Positions 16,822-23,578 of a stretch of DNA of 34,616 bases are shown piece by piece. Position 1 is the first letter of the stretch, and each line of letters opens with the position of its first letter. Below the pieces are notes generated by a model. It had not been told where the DNA came from and did no database searches. It saw only the letters and a list, made by a program, of their open reading frames with translations. A program made the position numbers and the translations under genes. The stretch comes from Anaerolineae bacterium (GTDB lineage: Bacteria > Chloroflexota > Anaerolineae > Anaerolineales > Villigracilaceae), in NCBI GenBank assembly GCA_017303655.1, contig JAFLCE010000045.1:1-34616 (forward strand), read 5' to 3'.

Positions 16822-17547
16822 TTGAGGCATTCTATTGGTTATCTTTTATTAGAAGGCGGCGCAGAGTTTGGCGGACGAATGTCTGAGCCCGATTTGCTCG
16901 CCATTAAATTAGCAGGTGGGGTCGATGCCCCTATTTGCATTATTCCCACTGCCGCCGCGCCGGATAAGAATCACAACCGGGCGGGCAGGAATGGTGTGAA
17001 TTGGTTCGAAAGCCTTGGAGCAAAACAGGTTTTTACTGTTGATGTGATTAACTCAAAATCAGCCAATGACTCTGCACTTGCGGATCAAATTCGTAGCTCA
17101 AAACTAATTTACATGCTCGGCGGTTTCACTCACTATCTGGGCGAAACGCTCAAAGAGAGTCTATGCTGGTCAGCGGCACTAGAGGCGTATCAGAATGGTG
17201 CTGTCATCGCCGGGAGCAGCGCCGGGGCGATGGTGATGTGTGAATATTACTTCGACCCAAATAAGCAGCGAGTGGAACGCGGATTGAATTTGGTCCCCAA
17301 TGCCTGTGTCTTGCCGCATCACAATACGTTTGGAAAAGGCTGGGCAGGTGAGTTAAGGAAAATGCTGCCAGAGGTGCTCTTGATCGGCATTGACGAGCGT
17401 ACGGGCATGCTGTCAACGGACTCTTTCACGGATTCGCGGACGATAATGGACGTAGAATGGGAAGTCCACGGCGGCGGTGGGGTGACGCTTTACCGAAGCG
17501 AATCCACTGTCAGCTATGGAAGAGGCGCAAAGTTTAGTCTGAAATGA
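16822..17547 (+). CDS. Peptidase S51 / cyanophycinase-like protein
   Basis: A 241-residue protein of the S51 family (dipeptidase E and cyanophycinase). The nucleophile elbow G-S-S-A-G-A-M (about residue 131-137) holds the catalytic Ser. I-P-T-A-A-A, M-L-G-G-F-T-H and the L-P-H-H-N-T-F-G region are typical. Family members cleave beta-aspartyl or aspartyl dipeptides, or cyanophycin; the substrate here cannot be told. The start is TTG at 16822, six bases after the comEC stop, with no clear ribosome binding site, so expression probably depends on comEC translation. No signal peptide, so cytoplasmic. Confidence 0.85.
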   Translation: MRHSIGYLLLEGGAEFGGRMSEPDLLAIKLAGGVDAPICIIPTAAAPDKNHNRAGRNGVNWFESLGAKQVFTVDVINSKSANDSALADQIRSSKLIYMLGGFTHYLGETLKESLCWSAALEAYQNGAVIAGSSAGAMVMCEYYFDPNKQRVERGLNLVPNACVLPHHNTFGKGWAGELRKMLPEVLLIGIDERTGMLSTDSFTDSRTIMDVEWEVHGGGGVTLYRSESTVSYGRGAKFSLK

Positions 17548-17615
17548 AGAATTCCTAAGCAAACTATCATGCTCTCATTAGAAAGATTCCATAAAATAAA
17601 CCATCTTATTTAAGT

Positions 17616-18164
17616 ATGAGAAAATGGCTAATTTTGCTTCCGTTTTTTTTGACTGCATGCGCAAGCACGGGGTCGACTCCAGCCCAGGAGGTTGTATTGC
17701 CCATCTTCTCTCTACAAGATCACGGTCTTGCCCCCGAGTTGACAAATGAAACCTGGCTGAATGTGGATGCTCCCTTACGCCTTGCCGACCTGCGCGGCAA
17801 GGTGGTTGCCATAGACATGTGGACCTTTGGCTGAATTAACTGCCAACATGTGATTCCTTCGTTGAAGGAATGGGACGAGAAATATCGCGAGCAGGGTTTG
17901 GTGATCATTGGTAATCATTACCCCGAGTTTGGGTATGAGGCAGATCTAAATAATCTGAAAGCCAAGGTTCTGGAATACGGCATCGAATACGCTGTAGCCC
18001 AAGACAACGATGGTGCAACCTGGCAGGCATACGACAACATTTATTGGCCCACTTTATATTTGATCGATAAACAAGGGCATATTCGCTACGTCCATATCGG
18101 CGAAGGCAGGTATGAAGAAACCGAAGCTGCTATTCAAATCTTGCTGGCTGAAACATATCCATAA
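17616..18164 (+). CDS. Predicted selenocysteine-containing TlpA/DipZ-like thioredoxin lipoprotein
   Basis: Read with the TGA at 17832-17834 as selenocysteine, this is one 182-residue protein. The N-terminus is a lipoprotein signal with lipobox L-T-A-C (Cys15). A thioredoxin-like domain of the TlpA/DipZ C-terminal type follows: L-R-G-K-V-V-A-I-D-M-W-T-F-G-U73-I-N-C76, then P-S-L-K-E-W, G-L-V-I-I-G and the cis-Pro site W-P-T-L-Y-L-I-D. Known relatives have W-T-Y-x-C-I-N-C, so U replaces precisely the nucleophilic first Cys. Reading frame and homology continue unbroken through the TGA, and a SECIS-like hairpin follows. The ATG has only a weak ribosome binding site. It is 20 bases upstream of msrP. 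Alternatives are a recent nonsense mutation or a sequencing error. It would act as an extracytoplasmic thiol reductant or peroxidase-type redoxin. Confidence 0.86.
17835..17873 (+). promoter_or_regulatory. SECIS-like hairpin after the in-frame TGA
   Basis: Just after the TGA, ATTCCTTC (17853-17860) and GAAGGAAT (17864-17871) form a perfect 8-bp stem with a GTT loop. The loop lies 27-29 nt after the TGA and starts with G. Known bacterial SECIS elements place a small loop containing a G about 16-37 nt downstream of the UGA, inside the coding sequence; SelB binds it. The match is by eye only. Confidence 0.62.
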
Positions 18165-18184
18165 ATTTTTTCGAGGAGAGAATC

Positions 18185-19138
18185 ATGAGTCATCGTTTTA
18201 AGTCCGTCCCTGTCCGTTCATCCGAAATTACGCCGAAAGAGACTTATCTTTCACGGCGTGACTTTATCAAAGCCGCTGGTGTGATCGCCGGAAGTGCAGC
18301 CTTGTTGGCTTGCGCGCCCGATGCTGCTGAATCCACACCCGAGGTGGCAGGTGTGACACGCCCTGCTTTCTCTGATGAGCTTGGAAACCCCGCCAACACC
18401 TTTGAAGAGATCACCAGTTATAACAATTATTACGAGTTCAGCACCAACAAAGAAGCTGTAAAACCGCTCTCTGAAAGTTTCAACGCCAACCCATGGACAG
18501 TAGAAGTGACTGGCATGGTGGCGAAGCCCAAGACCTTTGGCATCGAAGACTTGCTTGCGATGTTCCCGCAGGAAGAACGCATCTATCGCCTGCGTTGTGT
18601 TGAAGCCTGGAGCATGGTCATTCCGTGGAACGGCTTTTCACTGGCAAGTTTGTTGAAGGCTGTCGAGCCTACTTCTGATGCGCAATACGTCCGCTTTGAA
18701 ACGGTCTATCGCCCTGAAGAAATGAAAGGACAAGGTAGTCCCTTCTACCCGTGGCCCTATCAAGAAGGTTTGCGCATTGATGAAGCCATGAACGACCTGA
18801 CCTTGCTCGCCACCGGTTTGTATGGCGAGATGATGCCGAATCAAAATGGTGCGCCTATTCGTCTGGTGGTGCCGTGGAAGTACGGTTTCAAATCCATCAA
18901 GTCTATCGTCAAGATCGAGCTGACCGATCAACGTCCCAACACGTTATGGAACACTGTGGCAACCAATGAATATGGCTTCTATGCCAACGTGAATCCCAAC
19001 GTAGATCATCCGCGCTGGTCGCAGGCATCAGAACGACGCATCGGTGAACTCACCCGCCGCGAAACCCTCATGTTCAACGGCTACGGCGAACAAGTGGCTG
19101 ACCTGTACGCCGATATGGATCTGAGTTTGCAGTACTAG
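18185..19138 (+). CDS. msrP: Protein-methionine-sulfoxide reductase, molybdopterin catalytic subunit
   Basis: MsrP (YedY) reduces methionine sulfoxide in proteins outside the cytoplasm with a molybdopterin cofactor, taking electrons from MsrQ. The 317-residue protein has a twin-arginine signal S-R-R-D-F-I-K (residues 23-29) and the Mo-coordinating Cys138 in R-L-R-C-V-E-A-W. The signal ends in L-L-A-C (Cys43), so the protein could be a Tat-exported lipoprotein. The start has a strong ribosome binding site (GAGGAG). It lies 20 bases after the predicted selenoprotein gene and before msrQ, so the three are likely one operon. Confidence 0.93.
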   Translation: MSHRFKSVPVRSSEITPKETYLSRRDFIKAAGVIAGSAALLACAPDAAESTPEVAGVTRPAFSDELGNPANTFEEITSYNNYYEFSTNKEAVKPLSESFNANPWTVEVTGMVAKPKTFGIEDLLAMFPQEERIYRLRCVEAWSMVIPWNGFSLASLLKAVEPTSDAQYVRFETVYRPEEMKGQGSPFYPWPYQEGLRIDEAMNDLTLLATGLYGEMMPNQNGAPIRLVVPWKYGFKSIKSIVKIELTDQRPNTLWNTVATNEYGFYANVNPNVDHPRWSQASERRIGELTRRETLMFNGYGEQVADLYADMDLSLQY

Positions 19139-19144
19139 AAAGTC

Positions 19145-19177
19145 AGACTTCCGAAGTCTTAAAGGCTTCGGAAGTCT
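19145..19177. repeat. Palindrome between msrP and msrQ
   Basis: A perfect 12-bp stem AGACTTCCGAAG (19145-19156) with CTTCGGAAGTCT (19166-19177) and a 9-nt loop. It fills most of the 47-base gap. With no T-run it is unlikely to stop transcription fully, but may lower msrQ expression or protect the msrP end of the transcript. Confidence 0.75.
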
Positions 19178-19185
19178 CTTAAACC

Positions 19186-19866
19186 ATGAAAATCTTTAAT
19201 CGTTATACCCCGTTACAAATTGTCATTCATCTTTATGCCTGGTCTGCATTGCTTTGGATCATTTTTGAATTACTGACTGATTCTTTTTCCATCAATCCCA
19301 TTCAAGAACTTGAACAGCGCACCGGTCGGCATGCCATTACTTTGCTTGTCCTGTCTTTGCTTTGCACACCGTTGAATGCCATCATCAAATTCCCCGAACT
19401 GCTCAAACGCCGCCGCACTCTGGGGCTCTATGCCCTGATGTACGCCACCATTCATGTCCTTATTTTTATCAATCTCGACTATGGTCTCGCCTGGAGTCTG
19501 ATCGTCCGCACCGTATTTGAAAAGCCCTACATCATCGTCGGTGCCCTTGCTTTCTTATTGATGATCCCGCTTGGCATCACTTCCTTTGATGTTTGGAAAA
19601 TACGCCTCGGCAAAAACTGGAAGCGCCTACATCAGGTTGTTTACCTGATCGCGCCGCTTGCCATCCTCCATTACATCTGGAGCAAAAAAGGCGATATCCT
19701 CTCCCTCTCGGGTGACATCCTCCGTCCCGCCATTTATGGACTCATCCTAGCAATCTTCCTCATCTTACGCATCCCTGCGGTGAAGAAGTACATCGCATCC
19801 CTTCCAACGGGGAAGCTGACTCTGCCCTTCAAAAAGAATCCACAACCCAAAGTGGATGCGCCTTAA
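19186..19866 (+). CDS. msrQ: Heme-binding membrane subunit of the MsrPQ system
   Basis: MsrQ (YedZ) is a b-type heme membrane protein of the ferric reductase-like family that passes electrons from the quinone pool or flavin donors to MsrP. The 226-residue protein has about six hydrophobic segments. Conserved features include R-H-A-I-T-L-L-V-L-S-L-L-C-T-P, A-L-M-Y-A-T-I-H-V, and W-K-R-L-H-Q-V-V-Y-L with A-I-L-H-Y, which hold the heme-ligand histidines. The ATG lacks a clear ribosome binding site and is preceded by a palindrome. Adjacent msrP supports the assignment. Confidence 0.92.
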   Translation: MKIFNRYTPLQIVIHLYAWSALLWIIFELLTDSFSINPIQELEQRTGRHAITLLVLSLLCTPLNAIIKFPELLKRRRTLGLYALMYATIHVLIFINLDYGLAWSLIVRTVFEKPYIIVGALAFLLMIPLGITSFDVWKIRLGKNWKRLHQVVYLIAPLAILHYIWSKKGDILSLSGDILRPAIYGLILAIFLILRIPAVKKYIASLPTGKLTLPFKKNPQPKVDAP

Positions 19867-19871
19867 ATGGC

Positions 19872-19910
19872 AAAAGGTGACAGTCACTTTGGAAGTGACT
19901 GTCACCTTTT
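19872..19910. terminator. Strong bidirectional terminator with GACAGTCACT core
   Basis: An 18-bp perfect stem: AAAAGGTGACAGTCACTT (19872-19889) with its complement at 19893-19910 and a TGG loop, followed by a T-rich run. It lies between the convergent msrQ and small membrane protein genes. The core is shared with the hairpin at 188-218. Confidence 0.88.
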
Positions 19911-19914
19911 ATTT

Positions 19915-20139
19915 TTAAAACATCCCACGGAAGAACAGCAGCAAACCGACGAGTGCCAGCGGGATACCCACAATGGCACCAACGATCGTCAAGCTGACGA
20001 TCACGCCAACCAGCATCAGAACGACGCCCAACACCATCGCCACGAAGCGACCGGTCATCTCAACGATGACCGCCAGCAGTTTCCAAATGGCGGCAAAGGG
20101 CCATAAATACCAGGGGATCGATTGTTTTTGTGTAGTCAT
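19915..20139 (-). CDS. Small two-helix membrane protein
   Basis: A 74-residue protein with a W-rich N-terminal stretch (S-I-P-W-Y-L-W-P-F) and two long hydrophobic segments, about residues 20-45 and 48-71, ending R-G-M-F. The start at 20139 is fixed by GGAGG eight bases upstream. The reading frame stays open further upstream and through the divergent DsbA-like gene, but that part is not real. I do not recognise a family. It is divergent from the DsbA-like gene and convergent with msrQ. Confidence 0.65.
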   Translation of the reverse strand: MTTQKQSIPWYLWPFAAIWKLLAVIVEMTGRFVAMVLGVVLMLVGVIVSLTIVGAIVGIPLALVGLLLFFRGMF

Positions 20140-20235
20140 AAGAAGAACCTCCATGCTCAATATACGTGCCTGCACTGAAAATGGTGCAGAATAATAAAAA
20201 CTTAAGTACCCCTGCATAAATGGGAAAGAGCGGGC

Positions 20236-20241
20236 TATAAT
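20236..20241 (+). promoter_or_regulatory. -10 element (TATAAT) 9 nt before DsbA-like gene
   Basis: A perfect TATAAT ends 9 bases before the ATG at 20251, with no Shine-Dalgarno sequence, so the transcript would begin at or close to the start codon. Confidence 0.55.
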
Positions 20242-20250
20242 CCTGCCACT

Positions 20251-21063
20251 ATGGCTACAAAAACTACAAGAAGCAAAAAATCTGAACCTGCTGTGATCGA
20301 GATCGAACAGGAAGAACCTGAAGCCTTTACAGCAGATGACCCGGAAGCCTTCGTCACCTTCAAGCGCAGTCATTTTTATTCTGTGCTGGTGGTACTCGCC
20401 TTCGCGGTAGGACTTTTCCTTGGGTACGTGCTTTGGGGTAGCAAGACCACTGTCACAGCCGCCGCACCCAGCCAGGAAACAGCGAACCAGCCTGCGGGTC
20501 AGATCGCGGAAGCGCCCGTTACTCCTCAGCCCACTCGCTACGACATCCCCACCGAGGGCTATCCCAGCCTCGGACCGGCTGACGCGCCCATTACCATTGT
20601 GGAGTTCAGTGACTTCCAATGCCCGTTCTGCCGCCGCTTCCACGATGATACGTATCAGGCGCTGTTAGATGCCTACCCGGGTCAGATCCGTTTTGTGTAT
20701 CGCAACTTGCCGCTGACCTCCATTCATCCTGACGCGATGGATGCGGCGGTCGCGTCTTTGTGCGCGAACGACCAGAATGCCTATTGGGATTATCACGGCA
20801 AATTGTTCAGCAATGAGGTCTTTGGGCGCGATACCTACGTTCAATATGCCACTGACCTGGGGTTGGACGTGGAAACCTTTTCTGCCTGCCTCGACAGCGG
20901 CAAGCATGATGATTTCATCGCACAGGATATGGATTTCTCACTCAATCTGGGTGTTCAATCCACGCCCACCTTCTTCGTGAATGGACTGGCGGTCGTTGGC
21001 GCTCAGCCGCTCTCTACCTTCACACAACTCATCGACATGGAACTGGCTGGAGATATCCCGTAA
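20251..21063 (+). CDS. DsbA-family thioredoxin-like protein, membrane anchored
   Basis: A 270-residue thiol-disulfide oxidoreductase. An acidic cytoplasmic N-terminus (about 1-40) precedes one transmembrane segment (about 43-62), a Pro/Ala/Gln-rich linker, and a DsbA-like domain (about 105-270). The active site is C124-P-F-C127 in F-S-D-F-Q-C-P-F-C-R-R-F. The cis-Pro site is in S-T-P-T-F-F-V-N-G. This architecture is common in Gram-positives and Chloroflexota (BdbD/DsbA-like). It probably forms or exchanges disulfides in exported proteins. It lies near the predicted selenoprotein and MsrPQ genes but is separately transcribed. Confidence 0.92.
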   Translation: MATKTTRSKKSEPAVIEIEQEEPEAFTADDPEAFVTFKRSHFYSVLVVLAFAVGLFLGYVLWGSKTTVTAAAPSQETANQPAGQIAEAPVTPQPTRYDIPTEGYPSLGPADAPITIVEFSDFQCPFCRRFHDDTYQALLDAYPGQIRFVYRNLPLTSIHPDAMDAAVASLCANDQNAYWDYHGKLFSNEVFGRDTYVQYATDLGLDVETFSACLDSGKHDDFIAQDMDFSLNLGVQSTPTFFVNGLAVVGAQPLSTFTQLIDMELAGDIP

Positions 21064-21097
21064 GCTGCATAGCCGTTCAAAACGATTATTAGTCATA

Positions 21098-21127
21098 AAA
21101 AGCGGTGGGCGATTGCCCACCGCTTTT
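21098..21127 (+). terminator. Terminator after the DsbA-like gene
   Basis: A 13-bp stem AAAAGCGGTGGGC (21098-21110) with GCCCACCGCTTTT (21115-21127) and a GATT loop, ending in a T-run. A standard intrinsic terminator. Confidence 0.9.
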
Positions 21128-21205
21128 CTTAAAATCCCGTTTTACTTTTTTTACGAGTGGTAAGATACAAATGTTCCTTGAAACCACTTCATCAGAGAGA
21201 ATGCC

Positions 21206-21871
21206 ATGAAACGATTTATTGCCATTGCGGGAAATATCGGTGTTGGAAAGTCCACGCTCGTCAAAATGCTTTGCGACCAAATGGGCTGGGACCCGTTCTA
21301 TGAGCCGGTTACAGAAAACCCCTATCTTTCGGATTTTTACAAGAACATGTCTGCCTGGTCGTTCCACTCGCAGGTCTTCTTCCTCACCCACCGATTGCGT
21401 TCACACCTTAATCTTGCCTCTCATCCTAATTCGGTCATCCAAGATCGCAGCGTGTATGAAGATGCAGAGATCTTTGCCCACAACCTTTATCAGCAAGGGA
21501 ATATGACCGACCGCGATTATCAGACCTATCGCGACCTGTACGAGACCGCTGTGCAGTTCCTGCCGCCGCCTGACCTCGTCATCTACCTGCGCGCCTCAGT
21601 AGATACGCTCATGAATCGCATCAGCAACCGCGGACGTGATTACGAGCGCACCATCAGCCCTGAATATTTGCAAAACCTGAATGACCTGTATGAAGGCTGG
21701 ATTGAGAACTTCACCCTCTGCCCTGTGCTTGCCGTCCCTGCCGATGACTTGGACTACGTCGCCCATAACGGTCACCTGCGCTTGATCGTCTCCAAGATCG
21801 AAGCGAAGCTCACTGGTAAGGAAGAAGTCGTTTTTGAACCAGAAGAAGTGGCAAGAGCGGCGGAAGACTAA
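21206..21871 (+). CDS. Deoxynucleoside kinase (dAK/dCK/dGK family)
   Basis: Phosphorylates deoxynucleosides for DNA precursor salvage. The 221-residue protein has the P-loop G-N-I-G-V-G-K-S-T (about 9-17), the E-P-V-T-E-N-P-Y-L substrate loop, the catalytic/base-binding Q-D-R-S-V-Y-E-D, and the Arg-rich lid S-N-R-G-R-D-Y-E-R. The C-terminal 20 residues are acidic. AGAGAG lies before the ATG. A second family member is at 25853-26488. They differ in the DRS motif, so their base preferences probably differ. Confidence 0.93.
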   Translation: MKRFIAIAGNIGVGKSTLVKMLCDQMGWDPFYEPVTENPYLSDFYKNMSAWSFHSQVFFLTHRLRSHLNLASHPNSVIQDRSVYEDAEIFAHNLYQQGNMTDRDYQTYRDLYETAVQFLPPPDLVIYLRASVDTLMNRISNRGRDYERTISPEYLQNLNDLYEGWIENFTLCPVLAVPADDLDYVAHNGHLRLIVSKIEAKLTGKEEVVFEPEEVARAAED

Positions 21872-21950
21872 GTAACAAGGGATAAGAAATGAGAAACGAG
21901 TTGTGAAGTAATCTCACAACTCGTTTCTTTTTCTCTCGTTACTTGTTACT
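21871..21950. terminator. Bidirectional terminator between deoxynucleoside kinase and pyrB
   Basis: The core is a 14-bp perfect stem GAAACGAGTTGTGA (21893-21906) with TCACAACTCGTTTC (21914-21927), followed by a T-run. An outer pair AGTAACAAG (21871-21879) and CTTGTTACT (21942-21950) encloses it. The position between convergent genes fits termination in both directions. Confidence 0.85.
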
Positions 21951-21954
21951 ACTA

Positions 21955-22935
21955 TTACGCCTTCCCCAATACCATCGCCAACAACGCCATACGCACATAC
22001 AAACCATATTCCATCTGACGGAAATAGGCGGCGCGGGGGTCTTCGTCAAAGTCAGTGGAGATTTCACCCACGCGCGGAAGTGGATGCATGACCGCCATCT
22101 CCTGCTTCGCGGCTTTCATGATCTCGGGGTCGATCACATAGGCACCCTTCACTGTTTCATAGTCAGCCGGGTCTTCGAAACGTTCTTTCTGAACACGGGT
22201 CACATACAGGATGTCGGTTTCGGGCAGGACTTTTTCAAGTGAAGAGAACTCCGCTTGTGGCACGCCTTTTGCGCCAACTTCTTCCATCACTTCTTTGGGC
22301 ATCTTCAAAATATCCGGTGAGACGTAGTTCAACTTGATGCCGTTAAACTGCGAAAGTAAGCGCGCCAACGAATGGACGGTACGCCCATACTTCAAGTCAC
22401 CGAGCATGGTCACGGTCAGGTTCTCGAGGCGACCAAGTTCTTCCATAATAGTGAAGGCATCTAGCAAGGCTTGAGTGGGATGCTCCCCCACACCGTCACC
22501 GGCATTGATGATCGGCTTCTTTGCCGCCTTTGCCGCGATCGCCGCCGAGCCCGTTTCAGGATGGCGCAGCACGATCACATCCGCATAACATTCCAATGTG
22601 CGGATGGTATCGGGCAGGCTCTCACCTTTAGACACCGATGAATATTTCACTTCACTGATCGGTATGACTGACCCACCGAGGCGTTCCATTGCCGCCGTAA
22701 ACGAGGATGATGTACGTGTAGACGGTTCATAGAAAAGGTTGGCAAGGATCTTCCCCTTGAGCAGGTCGAAGGTCCCGACACGCTCGACCATGCCGCGCAT
22801 CTCGTGCGCCACACCGAAGACGTACTCCAGATCCGCACGGGTGAACTGCTTGACGGACAAAATATCCTTGCCGTACCACTCGGCATTCTTATTTTCGCCG
22901 AAAGGTAAATGGGGGTTGGTGGAAGTTGTTGGCAT
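21955..22935 (-). CDS. pyrB: Aspartate carbamoyltransferase catalytic chain
   Basis: Catalyses carbamoyl phosphate plus L-aspartate to N-carbamoyl aspartate in pyrimidine synthesis. The 326-residue protein has the carbamoyl phosphate motif Y-E-P-S-T-R-T (about residues 70-76), [10 protein letters not shown], and H-P-L-P-R-V-G-E-I. The start at 22935 follows a good AAGGAG ribosome binding site; an in-frame ATG 63 bases upstream lacks one. There is no pyrI or other pyr gene adjacent. The 244-base upstream region holds an imperfect inverted repeat and a second structured segment. Confidence 0.96.
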   Translation of the reverse strand: MPTTSTNPHLPFGENKNAEWYGKDILSVKQFTRADLEYVFGVAHEMRGMVERVGTFDLLKGKILANLFYEPSTRTSSSFTAAMERLGGSVIPISEVKYSSVSKGESLPDTIRTLECYADVIVLRHPETGSAAIAAKAAKKPIINAGDGVGEHPTQALLDAFTIMEELGRLENLTVTMLGDLKYGRTVHSLARLLSQFNGIKLNYVSPDILKMPKEVMEEVGAKGVPQAEFSSLEKVLPETDILYVTRVQKERFEDPADYETVKGAYVIDPEIMKAAKQEMAVMHPLPRVGEISTDFDEDPRAAYFRQMEYGLYVRMALLAMVLGKA

Positions 22936-22970
22936 TTTTAGTCTCCTTGTTTTAGTTTGTTGGTCTTCCA

Positions 22971-23042
22971 TCATTACGAGGGCGTTAGCTCGAAGCAATC
23001 TTGCATTTGGCTAGGAGATTACTTCGCGCCGCTCGCAACGAC
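22971..23042. repeat. Imperfect inverted repeat upstream of pyrB
   Basis: The arms TCATTACGAG...CGAAGCAATC (22971-23000) and GGAGATTACTTCG...CGCAACGAC (23014-23042) are imperfect inverted copies. The arms resemble the widespread TCATTGCGAG/GAAGCAATC type of short palindromic intergenic repeat. It lies 36 bases before the pyrB start, so it would be in or near its leader. Confidence 0.6.
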
Positions 23043-23059
23043 ATTTGTTTTGAATATCC

Positions 23060-23158
23060 GGACTCTGGCTGCGCACTGGGAGCAAATCCTGTTTAATAAA
23101 ATTTTCTACACCTAAACATTTTCCTGCTCGGACTCATGCGACGGGTGGAGCTGGTCGC
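23060..23158. other. Structured intergenic segment, function unknown
   Basis: No coding signal is seen. Direct repeats GGACTC at 23060-23065 and 23130-23135 frame nested stems: GAGCA (23080-23084) with TGCTC (23125-23129), and GTTTA (23091-23095) with TAAAC (23113-23117). A third pair is GCGAC (23138-23142) with GTCGC (23154-23158). It may be an RNA structure in the pyrB leader or a repeat. Confidence 0.35.
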
Positions 23159-23179
23159 TGTTTCGAGGTTTTTTGATTC

Positions 23180-23545
23180 TCAGTTTCTTTTCGGTTTAAG
23201 GATTTTTGTAATAGCTAAAGACACAAAACTTACAATCCAAATTATTCCAAACAGAATAGATGAACTTGCACTAACTACAAATAGGTTTCTTTGGCATATC
23301 ACAGCTGACCAAGTAGTGCAATAAAATGAGTAAGCAAAGAATTCAACCAAGAATGCAACTCCAATTATTAGAAGTCCCACCTGTATTTTCCGTAGCGAAA
23401 TTTTGAATGCAATAAAACCAACAATAAGCTCTATTAAAACACCAAAACCTGGTTTCTTAATAGTTAATAGTACCCCAAGCAAAATGATAGCTACGCCCAT
23501 AATCGACCATAGAAGATAATATAGCTTCAATCTTTTTTCTATCAT
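23180..23545 (-). CDS. Hypothetical small membrane protein, AT-rich
   Basis: A 121-residue protein with four hydrophobic segments (about residues 8-27, 30-49, 54-76, 90-113) and a basic C-terminus K-I-L-K-P-K-R-N. I do not recognise a family. Base composition is clearly more AT-rich than its neighbours, which suggests recent acquisition. It starts 33 bases after the EamA-family gene on the same strand, with only a weak GAAGAAA upstream. It could be co-transcribed with that gene. Confidence 0.55.
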   Translation of the reverse strand: MIEKRLKLYYLLWSIMGVAIILLGVLLTIKKPGFGVLIELIVGFIAFKISLRKIQVGLLIIGVAFLVEFFAYSFYCTTWSAVICQRNLFVVSASSSILFGIIWIVSFVSLAITKILKPKRN

Positions 23546-23578
23546 ATTTACATTTTCATATTTCTTCCAAACACTATT

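Noticed and set aside
17616-17834. Truncated pseudogene ending at TGA
   Set aside because: No frameshift or other lesion is seen, the frame continues with conserved residues, and the TGA falls exactly on the catalytic Cys. Kept only as the alternative explanation.
17850-18164. A separate 104-residue gene starting at GTG after the TGA
   Set aside because: It would begin inside the thioredoxin fold, just after the active-site Cys, without a ribosome binding site. The upstream 72 codons are in the same frame and supply the signal peptide and first beta strands.
19915-20643. A 242-residue minus-strand protein
   Set aside because: Most of it overlaps the DsbA-like gene on the other strand. Only the last 74 residues have protein-like composition and a ribosome binding site.
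23060-23158. tRNA-Sec or other tRNA gene
   Set aside because: The stems do not make an acceptor arm or a T arm with GGTTCGA-like loop, and no TCA anticodon arm is visible.
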